Below the pieces are notes generated by a model. That model worked only from the letters and a program-made list of their open reading frames with translations, had not been told where the DNA came from and made no database searches. A stretch of 64,000 nt of DNA from Tautonia plasticadhaerens. GTDB taxonomy: Bacteria > Planctomycetota > Planctomycetia > Isosphaerales > Isosphaeraceae. Each line of letters begins with the position of its first letter. Position 1 is the stretch's first letter. The DNA lies in the NCBI RefSeq assembly GCF_007752535.1, contig NZ_CP036426.1, forward strand, positions 5,828,001 to 5,892,000, given 5' to 3'. Of this stretch, positions 9,432-17,646 are shown piece after piece. Both the position numbers and the translations under genes were made by a program.

Positions 9432-10912
9432 CGGCCGAGATGGATACGGCCCGACGAGGCACCCCGCCCCCCCAGGTCCTGGTCGTCGAGGACGACCGGG
9501 ACGCGCTGGCGAACCTCCGCGACATCCTGGAACTGGACGCCTTCGTCGTCGACGCCGCCTCCTCGGCCGCCGAGGCCCTCGACCGGCCGAGCGACCGCTG
9601 GTCGGCCTACGGCGCGATGATCCTCGACCGCCGCTTGCCGGACGCCGACTTCGACGAGGTCATGCCCCGACTCCGGGCCCTCGCCCCCGACGCCGAGTTG
9701 ATCGTCGTGACCGGCCTGGCCGACCTCCGGGGCGCGATCGACGCCCTCCGGGGCGGAGCCTCCGACTACCTCCTCAAGCCGATCGACCCCGACGCCCTCC
9801 GGGCGAGCCTCTCCCGGGCGCTGGAGCGTCGGGAGCTGAGGCTGGCCAGGCGCCGCAGCGACGCCGCCTTCCGCACCCTGGTCGAGTCGGCCGAGAGCGT
9901 CATCGTCATCACCCGGCTCGACCGCTCGATCGTCTACTTCAGCCCGTTCGCCGAACGCCTGACCGGCTACCCCGCCGGGGAGGTGTTCGGGACGTGTTTC
10001 CACGAGCGGCTGGTGGACCCCGAGGACCGAGGCCGGGCCGAGGACGCCCTGAGGCGGCTCCGGGCCGGCGAGCCGGTCCGGGGCCTGGAGGGCCGCCTGC
10101 GACGCCGGGACGGGTCGACCCGGTGCCTCGTCTGGAACGCCCGGCTGCTGGACGACTACGAGGGCATGCCGGCGATCCTCTCCGTCGGCCACGACATCTC
10201 CGACCTGAAGGAGGCCCAGCAGCGCGCCGTGCAATCCGAGCGGCTCGCCGCCATCGGCCAGATGGTGACCGGGCTCGCCCACGAGAGCCGCAACGCCCTG
10301 CAACGAGGCCAGTCCTGCCTGGAGATGCTCGCCCTGAAGGTGGCGGACCGCCCCGAGGCGGTCGACCTGATCAGGCGGGCCCAGAAGGCCCAGGACCACC
10401 TGCACCACCTCTTCGAGGATGTCCGCAGCTACGCCGCCCCGATCCGGCTGGAGGCCGGCCGATTCGACCTGCCCTCGGTCTGGAGGGAGGCCTGGTCGTA
10501 CCTCGACTCGGCCGCCCGCCAGCACTCGGCCACCCTGTCGGAGTCGGTCGACGCCCCGATCACCCGATGCTGGCTCGACCCGTTCCGGCTGGTGCAGGTG
10601 TTCCGGAACATCCTGGAGAACGCCCTGACCTCCGGGGCGGGCCCGGTGGCGATCGAGGTGAGCTGCTCCCCCGCCTCGCTGGAGGGGCGGGATGCGTTGC
10701 GGGTGGCGATCCGCGATAATGGGCCCGGCCTGAACGCCGAGCAGGTGGAGCGCATCTTCGAGCCGTTCTACACGACCAAGGCCCGGGGCACCGGCCTGGG
10801 CATGGCCATCTGCCGGCGGATCGTCGAGGCCCACGGCGGCCGGATCGCCGTCGGCACGCCCGGCGGACCGGGCGCCGAGATCATCCTGACCCTGCCCCGC
10901 GAGCCGACATGA
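9428..10912 (+). CDS. REC-PAS hybrid histidine kinase
   Basis: 494 residues. GTG at 9428 overlaps the upstream stop (GTGA); ATG at 9440 is an alternative. An N-terminal receiver (about 15-130, acceptor D67) precedes a PAS domain (about 145-262) that ends in a PAC-type strand (AILSVGHDISDLKEAQQ). The DHp domain has H285 in GLAHESRNALQRG, a slightly atypical H box with ESRN rather than ELRN. HATPase_c follows, with DNGPGLNAEQVERIFEPFYTT and GTGLGMAICRRI. The architecture means the kinase can be phosphorylated by the upstream components before it acts on the ANTAR regulator downstream, with which it overlaps by 4 bases. Confidence 0.93.
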   Translation: MTAEMDTARRGTPPPQVLVVEDDRDALANLRDILELDAFVVDAASSAAEALDRPSDRWSAYGAMILDRRLPDADFDEVMPRLRALAPDAELIVVTGLADLRGAIDALRGGASDYLLKPIDPDALRASLSRALERRELRLARRRSDAAFRTLVESAESVIVITRLDRSIVYFSPFAERLTGYPAGEVFGTCFHERLVDPEDRGRAEDALRRLRAGEPVRGLEGRLRRRDGSTRCLVWNARLLDDYEGMPAILSVGHDISDLKEAQQRAVQSERLAAIGQMVTGLAHESRNALQRGQSCLEMLALKVADRPEAVDLIRRAQKAQDHLHHLFEDVRSYAAPIRLEAGRFDLPSVWREAWSYLDSAARQHSATLSESVDAPITRCWLDPFRLVQVFRNILENALTSGAGPVAIEVSCSPASLEGRDALRVAIRDNGPGLNAEQVERIFEPFYTTKARGTGLGMAICRRIVEAHGGRIAVGTPGGPGAEIILTLPREPT

Positions 10913-11493
10913 ACCGATCGCTCCGCATCGTCGTCGCCGACGACGAGCCCGACATGAGGGACTACTACCAGGCCATCCTCCCGGTGCTCGGGCACACGGT
11001 CGCTGCTGCCTGTGCCGACGGCGACGAGCTGATCCGACGCTGCCGGGAGGAGCAGCCCGACCTGGTCATCGCCGACATCAAGATGCCCGGCACCGACGGC
11101 ATCGAGGCCGCCTCCCGGGTCGAGCACGACCGGCCGGTCCCCATCATCCTCGTCTCCGCCTTCCACGACGCCGAGACGATCGGCCGGGCCGAGGCCGACC
11201 ACGTGCTGGCCTACCTCGTCAAGCCGATCAAGCAGGCCGACCTGGAGACGGCCATCGCCATCGCCCTCCGCCGCTTCGAGCAATTCCAGGACCTCCGCCG
11301 CGAGGCCGCCGACCTCCGCCAGGCCCTCGAAGACCGCAAGCTCATCGAACGCGCAAAGGGTGTGCTCATGAAGCGATCCGGCCTGGACGAGGCCGCCGCC
11401 TTCCGGCGCCTCCAGAAGCTCGCCAGCGAGAAGAACCTGAAGCTGATCGAGCTGACCCGGATGATCCTCACCGCCGAGGAGGCCCTGGGCTGA
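10909..11493 (+). CDS. REC-ANTAR antiterminator response regulator
   Basis: 194 residues. The receiver (residues 5-120) has D11/D12 and acceptor D56; the C-terminus (about 135-190) is an ANTAR RNA-binding domain with the diagnostic IERAKGVLMKRSGLDEAAAF pattern and conserved Ala/Leu spacing. Phosphorylated ANTAR regulators dimerise and bind tandem RNA hairpins to block transcription terminators. It is the last gene of the globin-kinase operon, so the relay output is predicted to be RNA-level control. It converges on cheB with only 12 bases between them. Confidence 0.95.
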   Translation: MNRSLRIVVADDEPDMRDYYQAILPVLGHTVAAACADGDELIRRCREEQPDLVIADIKMPGTDGIEAASRVEHDRPVPIILVSAFHDAETIGRAEADHVLAYLVKPIKQADLETAIAIALRRFEQFQDLRREAADLRQALEDRKLIERAKGVLMKRSGLDEAAAFRRLQKLASEKNLKLIELTRMILTAEEALG

Positions 11494-11505
11494 GCGGACG
11501 CCGAT

Positions 11506-12567
11506 TCAGGTCGCCAGCATCCGGAGCAGCCCCGGCAGCTCGTCGGCCGAGAACTGGGAGCGGATCGCCCCGGCCTCGAAGGCGGCCTTGTTCATCCCGT
11601 AGATGATCGACGAGGCCTCGTCCTGGCCCAGGGTCGTGCCGCCGGCCTCGAGGATCTTCAGGCAGCCCTCCACCCCGTCCCGGCCCATCCCGGTCATCAT
11701 CACGCCGACGGCGTCCGCCCCGAAGACCTCCGCCGCCGAACGGAACAGCACGTCGACCGACGGCCGGTGCCCGCTGACCAGCGGGCCGTCGGACAGGGCG
11801 ACCCGCGCCATCGGAGGCCGGCCCGAGAGCGACAGGTGGCGGCCACCGGGGGCGATCAGGATCCGGTCCGGCTCGACCCGCTGGCCGTCCGTCGCCTCCT
11901 GGACCGAGGCCGGGCAGCTCCTGTTGAGCCGGTTGGCGAAGACTGCGGTGAAGGTCGCCGGCATGTGCTGCACCACCAGGATCGGCGGGAAGGGCGGCTC
12001 CAGCCGGGAGAAGATCCGGGTCAGCGTCTGCGGGCCCCCGGTCGAGATCCCCAGCACCACGCACTTGCGGACCGCCCGGGACGAGGGCGACGGGGGGGGC
12101 TTCACCACCCCGGCGGGGGCGGCGGCCGTCGGCGACCGCTGGCCCCGGACCTTGCTCTTCGAGGCCATCAGCACCTTGGCCACGAGCAGATCCCGGGCAT
12201 CCCTCAGCTGCGAGAACCTCGAGCGGTCGGGCTTGGCCAGGAAGTCGACCGCCCCCAACTCCAGCGCCGCCAGGGTCACGTCGGCCCCCTCCTGGGTCCA
12301 GGAGCTGACCATGATCACCGGCACCGGGGCGATCTCCAGCAGGCGGGGCAGGACCTCCAGCCCCGAAAGGCCGGGCATCTCCACGTCGAGCGTCACCACG
12401 TCGGGCCGGAGCCGATCGGCGAGCTCCAGCGCCTCCTCGCCGTCCCGGGCGACGCCGACCACCTCCAGCAGGGGGCTGGACCGGAGCATCTCGCCGAGCA
12501 GCTTGCGGATCAGCGCCGAGTCGTCGACGATCAGGACGCGGACCGGACGGTCGGGCATCATCGCCAT
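11506..12567 (-). CDS. cheB: CheB chemoreceptor glutamate methylesterase/deamidase
   Basis: 353 residues. N-terminal receiver with phospho-acceptor D61 (VVTLDVEMPGLSGLEVL), a Pro/Ser linker near 140-165, and a methylesterase domain with the catalytic triad visible as S175 (LGISTGGPQ), H201 (VVQHMPATFT) and D297 (TGMGRDGVEG). It removes methyl groups from chemoreceptors when phosphorylated by CheA. It is the last gene of the chemotaxis block, 18 bases behind cheY. Confidence 0.97.
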   Translation of the reverse strand: MAMMPDRPVRVLIVDDSALIRKLLGEMLRSSPLLEVVGVARDGEEALELADRLRPDVVTLDVEMPGLSGLEVLPRLLEIAPVPVIMVSSWTQEGADVTLAALELGAVDFLAKPDRSRFSQLRDARDLLVAKVLMASKSKVRGQRSPTAAAPAGVVKPPPSPSSRAVRKCVVLGISTGGPQTLTRIFSRLEPPFPPILVVQHMPATFTAVFANRLNRSCPASVQEATDGQRVEPDRILIAPGGRHLSLSGRPPMARVALSDGPLVSGHRPSVDVLFRSAAEVFGADAVGVMMTGMGRDGVEGCLKILEAGGTTLGQDEASSIIYGMNKAAFEAGAIRSQFSADELPGLLRMLAT

Positions 12568-12585
12568 CCTCCCGGTTGGGCCGGG

Positions 12586-12957
12586 TCACGGGCGGACCGG
12601 GCGTCGGAGCTTGGTCAGCAGACCCCGCATCCGGTCCCGGTCGAAGGGCTTGACGATGAAGTCCAGGGCCCCGGCGCCGATCGAATCGGCCACCATCTCC
12701 TTCTGGTCCAGCGCCGTCACCACGAGGACCCGGGCCTCGGGGTCGTCGGCCCGGATCAGCCGGAGGGCCTCGATCCCCCCCATCTCGGGCATGACCAGGT
12801 CCATCGTCACGAGGTCCGGCCGGAGGGAGCGGTACAGCTCGACCCCCTGACGGCCGTCGGTCGCCTCGGCGACGACCTCCCACCCGGCGGAGAGGGCCAC
12901 GTCCCGGATGATCTTCCGCATGATCATGGCATCATCGACGATCAGCAGTCGGTTCAT
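12586..12957 (-). CDS. cheY: CheY-type single-domain response regulator
   Basis: 123 residues, a stand-alone receiver. D8/D9 form the acidic pocket, D53 (LVTMDLVMPEMGG) is the acceptor, and the T of VVTAL and the K of VKPFD are in place. It lies between cheD and cheB, so phosphoryl transfer from CheA is expected. Because the window has no flagellar switch genes, its target is uncertain. Confidence 0.95.
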   Translation of the reverse strand: MNRLLIVDDAMIMRKIIRDVALSAGWEVVAEATDGRQGVELYRSLRPDLVTMDLVMPEMGGIEALRLIRADDPEARVLVVTALDQKEMVADSIGAGALDFIVKPFDRDRMRGLLTKLRRPVRP

Positions 12958-12999
12958 CGGTCGGCGCCCCCCGGGCTCGTCCTGGAGATTCGGGCCGGC

Positions 13000-13500
13000 T
13001 CAGAGGTCATAGGTCGGCCCCCCGGGGACTCGGATCCGGACGACCCCGGTGGCGAGGTCGACGACCACGTTCCTCCCGCTCGAGCCCCCGGCGTCCCGGC
13101 CGATGACGGGGATCCCCATCCCCCCCAGGATACGGTCCGCGGCCTCCACGTTCAGCCGGCCGACGTCGGAGCCCGGCGCCGACTTGAACATCGCCGCCCC
13201 GCCGACGACCGAGGCCACGAGGCCCGATCGGCCCGCCCGGCCCCGGAGCCGGTCCAGGTCCGAGAGCATCGCGGGCACGGCCGTGTCGGCGTACTTGCCC
13301 GGGCTGTCCGCCCGGCCCCTCGCCTCGGGCAGGACGACGTGGGCCAGCCCGCCGACCCGGGCGGCCCGGTCGAGGACGATGATCGCCACGCACGAGCCCA
13401 GCAGCGTCCGGATCGTCGCCGGGGCGGCCGCCACCGCCCACCGGCCGATCATCACCGGGATGATCGTCGGGGATTGCCCCTCGGCCGCCCTGCCGCTCAC
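13000..13500 (-). CDS. cheD: CheD chemoreceptor glutamine deamidase
   Basis: 166 residues from a GTG at 13500 whose G-T-G-A overlaps the stop of the upstream CheC-like gene. The CheD signature is intact: catalytic C37 in TLLGSCVAIIVLD and H54 in GGLAHVVLPEA, then the GGA(A/S)MF region (VVGGAAMFKSAPGSDVG) and the C-terminal GGSSGRNVVVDLATG. CheD deamidates receptor glutamines and is usually controlled by binding CheC, whose gene is translationally coupled here. Confidence 0.94.
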   Translation of the reverse strand: MSGRAAEGQSPTIIPVMIGRWAVAAAPATIRTLLGSCVAIIVLDRAARVGGLAHVVLPEARGRADSPGKYADTAVPAMLSDLDRLRGRAGRSGLVASVVGGAAMFKSAPGSDVGRLNVEAADRILGGMGIPVIGRDAGGSSGRNVVVDLATGVVRIRVPGGPTYDL

Positions 13501-14168
13501 GAAAGCCCCCCGGCCGGGCGCCCGCCCGGCCCCTTCGGCCCGGGACGCCCCCCCGGGCCCTCGCCCACCCCCAGCGGCCCCAGGCCGCCGGCCCCCGGGA
13601 CCAGGACGAGGGACCAGCCGTCCTCGATCCCCTCGATCAGGAATCGGGATTCCACCAGGACGATTTGGTCGCTCCGGCTGGCCTGGTCGATCACCGCGGA
13701 CTGGAGCAGGCTGCCGGCGAAGTCGAGGCGGAACTCCGGGGGGCCGGGCACCAGGGGCTCCCGGTGCTCGATCGAGCCGGCCAGCGCGTTGACGAACGCG
13801 CAGGCGACGATGTTGGTCGTCTCCTCGGCCGCCGACCGCTCCAGGTCGCCCCACTCCCGGGCGGTTCCCGGGGGCTGGCCGAGCAGGGCGTCGACCACGG
13901 CCAGCGCGGACTCGCCGCCGAAGCCGAGGAGGACGGTCCCCGAGAGGTCCCCGTGCAGCGCCATGCCGCAGGCCGCGACCAGCTCGTCGCCGGGGCCGAG
14001 CGCCTCGATCGCCTCGGCCAGGTCGCCCAGTCGGACGCCGCTCACCTCGATCCGGGCCTCCCGGCCCAGCCACCGCGAGAGGGCCGCCGAGGCCGCCTCG
14101 GCCCCCTCCCAGATCGCCTCCTCGACCCGGGGAGGGACCGCCTCGCTTCGCCCGCCCTCGACATTCAT
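13497..14168 (-). CDS. CheC/CheX-like CheY-P phosphatase
   Basis: 223 residues from the ATG at 14168, which overlaps the cheA stop (ATGA). One CheC-family phosphatase motif, S-x3-E-x2-N, is seen at S112, E116 and N119 (SAAEETTN). The N-terminal helix that carries a second motif in classical CheC lacks the E..N pair, so only one active site is expected. The C-terminal 25-30 residues are a Gly/Pro-rich tail unusual for the family. Placement between cheA and cheD supports a CheC role: dephosphorylating CheY-P and modulating CheD. Confidence 0.85.
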   Translation of the reverse strand: MNVEGGRSEAVPPRVEEAIWEGAEAASAALSRWLGREARIEVSGVRLGDLAEAIEALGPGDELVAACGMALHGDLSGTVLLGFGGESALAVVDALLGQPPGTAREWGDLERSAAEETTNIVACAFVNALAGSIEHREPLVPGPPEFRLDFAGSLLQSAVIDQASRSDQIVLVESRFLIEGIEDGWSLVLVPGAGGLGPLGVGEGPGGRPGPKGPGGRPAGGLS

Positions 14169-16711
14169 CCCGTGCCCCCCGTCGTCGCGCGTCGCTGGGC
14201 CCCGCCCCCGGTCCGGGTGGACGGGCCCCGGGTCGCCAGCTCGATCAGCGCGTCCACGTCGAGGATCAGGGCCACCCGCCCGTTGCCCAGGATACTCGCC
14301 CCGGAGAGCCCCCGCACCGGCCGATAGTTCTTCTCGATCGATTTCAGGACGATCTCCTGGATGCCGATCAGCTCGTCGACGACCAGGCCGACCGTCGCCG
14401 TCGAGCTCTGCACCACGACCACCGGCCGGGTGCGGGGGGCCCCCGGCGGTCCGTCCCCGCCCCGGGCCGGGTGCGGCCGCCCTCCCCACTCGAACACGTC
14501 GTCCAGGGCAAAGAGGGAGATGACCCGGCCCCGGACCTCGATCGCCCGGCTCCCCTGAACGTCGAGGATCTGGTCGGGACCGGCGTCGACGATCTCCCGG
14601 ATCTCGGCCAGCGGCAGGGCGTAGATCTCGTCGAAGATGCGGATCAGGAGGCTGGGCATGATCGCGAGCGTCAGGGGGAGCCGGATGGTGAAGGTCGTCC
14701 CGCGTCCCGGCTCGGTCCGGACGGCCACCGAGCCGTTGAGCTGCTCGATCCCGTCCTTGACGATGTCCATCCCGACCCCCCGGCCGGAGATGTTCGTCAC
14801 GGCCTCGGCCGTGCTCAGGCCCGGGTGGAAGATATAGGGGATCACCTCGGCGGTCGAGAGGCGGGCCGCCTCGGCCTCGGGCAGCAGCCCGCGCTCGGCC
14901 ACCTTCTGCCGGATCCGGTCGACCGGCAGCCCCCGGCCGTCGTCGGCCACCGTCACCACCACGCGGTTCCCCCGGTGTGCGGCGGCCAGCGTCACCCGGC
15001 CGGCCCTCGGCTTGCCGGCCCGCTCCCGGGCCTCGGGGGATTCCAGGCCGTGGTCGACCGCGTTGCGGACCATGTGGATCAGCGGGTCGCTCAGCTCGTC
15101 GATCATCCGCTTGTCCAGCTCGGTCGCCTCGCCTTGCAGCTCCAGCGTCACCTCCTTGCCCGAGTCGACGGTCAGGTCCCGGACGACCCGCCGGAAGCGC
15201 TCGAAGAGCGGCCCGATGGGGACCATCCTCGTGTCGAGCACCCCCTTCTGGATCTGGTCGCAGACCCGGCCGAGCTGGTCGATCGCCTCGGACATCTCCG
15301 AGAGGCGGTCCCGGCCGTGCCGGACCCGGTCCAGCTCGGCCCGGAGATCCCGGATGTTCTCGGAGAGCCTGCGGAACTGGGACCGCCAGCGGTCGGCCAC
15401 GCCCCCCCGGTCCGAGGAGCCGAGGACCGCGTCGAGCCCCTCGGCCAGGCACTCGATCCGGTCCTGCGAGTCGGCCGCCAGCAGCCGGGCGTCGGAGGCC
15501 CGGAAGACGTCTTCCAGGCCGACGGTAAGGTCGGCGAACCGGGCGCGGCTGATGACCAGCTCCCCGGCCAGGTTCATCAGCAGGTCCAGCCGCTCCACGT
15601 CCACCCGGAGCGTCTCGGCGATCTTCGCCCGCTTGCTCGACCGGCCGACCACCGCCTCGGTCGCCCCGGCGGGCTCGGGGCCGGGGGGCCCGACCCCGGC
15701 CCGGCCCGGCGTCGGCATCGGCGTCGGCGTCGGCGACTCGGGGGCCTCGGCCGTCGTCGCCGCGGGGGGGATGCCCGACGACCCGGTGGGCGGCCCGGCC
15801 TCCGGGCCCGGCGCGGTGCCGTCGCCGAATCGGATCGAGGCGACGCCGTCCACGTCGGCCAGCGCCCGGAGCTCGTCCCGGTCCGCCTCCGGCTCGACCC
15901 AGGCGATGAAGGTCGCCCGGGATTCCACCTCGTCGAGCCGGTCCGCCGGCGGGTCGCTCCCGAGCACCCGGACCCGGGAGGCGAGCCGGTTCAGGATCAG
16001 ACGGGCCTTCATGTCCCGCCACTGGAGCGTCGGCACGAACTCGACCGTCACGGCGAGGCCCTCGGCCGAGGCCCTGCCCTCCAGCAACCCGGCCGCGTCC
16101 CCTGCGGTCCCCTCGTCGGCCGGGGGGCCCTCCCCGGCCGGGGAGCCCTCCCCGGCGATCGGCCCCTCGGCGACCCCGCCCGGGTCCGGGTGCGGAGGCG
16201 GGGGCGGTCCCTCGGCCAGCGGGGTCGCCTCGGCCGGGGGGGCGATCTCGTCGGGCTCCGTCCTCGTCCCCGTCCCCGCCCCGTGTCCGGGCCCGGTCGG
16301 GACGGCGGGCCCGGGGGGCGAGGCCGTCCGCTCCAGGTAGGCGATGACGAGGTCGACCAGCTCCCCCAGCTCGCCCCCCTCCCCTTCCTCCCGGAGCGCC
16401 TTGTGGAAGTCCCGCAGCCGGTCGAGGCAGCGGAAGCTCAGCTCCATCGCCTCGCGGTCGAGGGTCCGCTTGCCGGAGCGGAGCTGGTCGAAAAGCGTCT
16501 CCAGGTGATGGGCCAGGCGGTTCACCTGGTCGAACCCCATCACGCTGGAGGAGCCCTTCAGGCTGTGGACGATCCGGAACGTGTCCTGCAAGGCCGGGGC
16601 GTCGGACGGGTCCCGCTCCAGCCTCAGCAGCGAGTCGTTCAGCGCCCCCACCTGCTCGTCGGTCTCGTCGAGGTAGTAGGGCAGGAGTTCCGAGAAGTCG
16701 AAGCCCGACAT
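14165..16711 (-). CDS. cheA: CheA chemotaxis histidine kinase
   Basis: 848 residues from the ATG at 16711. The HPt domain has phospho-acceptor H49 (FRIVHSLKGSSSVMGF). A long Pro/Gly/Glu-rich linker covers about 135-225, followed by a P2-like regulatory region (about 235-310). A second low-complexity linker leads to the dimerisation helices, then the HATPase domain (LIHMVRNAVDHGLESPEA, GRGVGMDIVKDGIEQLNG) and a C-terminal CheW-like domain (AIMPSLLIRIFDEIYALPLAEI onward). It is longer than E. coli CheA because of the two linkers. It starts 6 bases after the cheR stop and overlaps the next gene, so this is a true operon. Confidence 0.96.
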   Translation of the reverse strand: MSGFDFSELLPYYLDETDEQVGALNDSLLRLERDPSDAPALQDTFRIVHSLKGSSSVMGFDQVNRLAHHLETLFDQLRSGKRTLDREAMELSFRCLDRLRDFHKALREEGEGGELGELVDLVIAYLERTASPPGPAVPTGPGHGAGTGTRTEPDEIAPPAEATPLAEGPPPPPHPDPGGVAEGPIAGEGSPAGEGPPADEGTAGDAAGLLEGRASAEGLAVTVEFVPTLQWRDMKARLILNRLASRVRVLGSDPPADRLDEVESRATFIAWVEPEADRDELRALADVDGVASIRFGDGTAPGPEAGPPTGSSGIPPAATTAEAPESPTPTPMPTPGRAGVGPPGPEPAGATEAVVGRSSKRAKIAETLRVDVERLDLLMNLAGELVISRARFADLTVGLEDVFRASDARLLAADSQDRIECLAEGLDAVLGSSDRGGVADRWRSQFRRLSENIRDLRAELDRVRHGRDRLSEMSEAIDQLGRVCDQIQKGVLDTRMVPIGPLFERFRRVVRDLTVDSGKEVTLELQGEATELDKRMIDELSDPLIHMVRNAVDHGLESPEARERAGKPRAGRVTLAAAHRGNRVVVTVADDGRGLPVDRIRQKVAERGLLPEAEAARLSTAEVIPYIFHPGLSTAEAVTNISGRGVGMDIVKDGIEQLNGSVAVRTEPGRGTTFTIRLPLTLAIMPSLLIRIFDEIYALPLAEIREIVDAGPDQILDVQGSRAIEVRGRVISLFALDDVFEWGGRPHPARGGDGPPGAPRTRPVVVVQSSTATVGLVVDELIGIQEIVLKSIEKNYRPVRGLSGASILGNGRVALILDVDALIELATRGPSTRTGGGAQRRATTGGTG

Positions 16712-16716
16712 CGCGG

Positions 16717-17553
16717 TCAGTCCCCCCCCGCCTTGCGGTAGAGCCAGCCCTCGACCCGCTCCAGCGGGTCGAGCATCGAGAAGATCCCCTCGGTCGGGCC
16801 GACCACCAGGTAGCCGCCCGGCGCCATCGCGTCCAGCACGTGCCCCACCGCCACCTTCTTCGAAGCCGGGTCGAAATAAATGAGCACGTTCTTGAGGAAG
16901 ATGCAATCGAAGGGGCCGTCCCGCATCGGCTCCAGCAGGTTGTGGCGGCGGAAGGACGCCCTGCGCCGCAGCTCCTCCCGGAGCGAGCGGCGGCCCGGGG
17001 GGCCCTCGGCCGAGAACCACCGCCGCAGCACCTCCGGCGTCACCGACCGCAGCGACCGGTCGCCGAAGCTCGCCGCGCGGGCCGACTCCAGCGCGGCGTC
17101 GCTGATGTCGGTCCCCAGGGCGTGGAGGGCCCACCCCGAGGGGGGCTGGTGGGCCTCGGCTAACGCGATCAGGGCCGAATACAGCTCCTCCCCCCCGCTG
17201 CTGGCGGCCGACCAGATCGACATTGACCGCTCGCGACGGCCCCGGCGGGCCCGCTCGACCAGCTCGGGGGCGAATCGCCCGGCGAGCCATCGGAAGTGGT
17301 GCTCGTCCCGGAAGAAGTAGGTCTCCCGGGTCGTCACCGCGTCGATGAACCGGGCCTGCTCGTCCCGGTCGACCCCGGCGGAGAGCCGGGCGAAGTACTC
17401 GGCGAACCCGCCGACCCCCGTGGCGACGACCCGGCGTCGGAGGCGGTTGGAGAGCATCACGCGCTTGGTCTCGGGGATCCGGATGCCCGTCGCGCGGTAG
17501 ATCATCGCCCGGAAGGACTCGAACAGGTCGTCGGGCAGCAAGTCCTGGTTCAT
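16717..17553 (-). CDS. cheR: CheR chemoreceptor glutamate methyltransferase
   Basis: 278 residues. The N-terminal helical domain (residues 8-70) is followed by VTTRETYFFRDEHHF and the SAM site, where the usual CSTGEEPYS motif reads WSAASSGGEELYS. Acidic LGTDISDAALE and FLKNVLIYFDPASKK match the rest of the fold. It lacks the C-terminal receptor-docking pentapeptide region of longer CheR proteins. It lies between the receptor gene and cheA, and methylates receptor glutamates for adaptation with CheB. Confidence 0.95.
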   Translation of the reverse strand: MNQDLLPDDLFESFRAMIYRATGIRIPETKRVMLSNRLRRRVVATGVGGFAEYFARLSAGVDRDEQARFIDAVTTRETYFFRDEHHFRWLAGRFAPELVERARRGRRERSMSIWSAASSGGEELYSALIALAEAHQPPSGWALHALGTDISDAALESARAASFGDRSLRSVTPEVLRRWFSAEGPPGRRSLREELRRRASFRRHNLLEPMRDGPFDCIFLKNVLIYFDPASKKVAVGHVLDAMAPGGYLVVGPTEGIFSMLDPLERVEGWLYRKAGGD

Positions 17554-17646
17554 GGCGCGTCGACCGCCCCCGATGCGGCCGGGCCCGGGGGGAGGGCGGC
17601 ACGAACGCCGCCCTCCCCCGGCCGGGCCCCTGCCCGACCGGCCGGC

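Noticed and set aside
11767..14523. 918-codon ORF opposite cheB, cheY, cheD and the CheC-like gene
   Set aside because: Spans four well-supported genes on the other strand; composition is GC-skew artefact.
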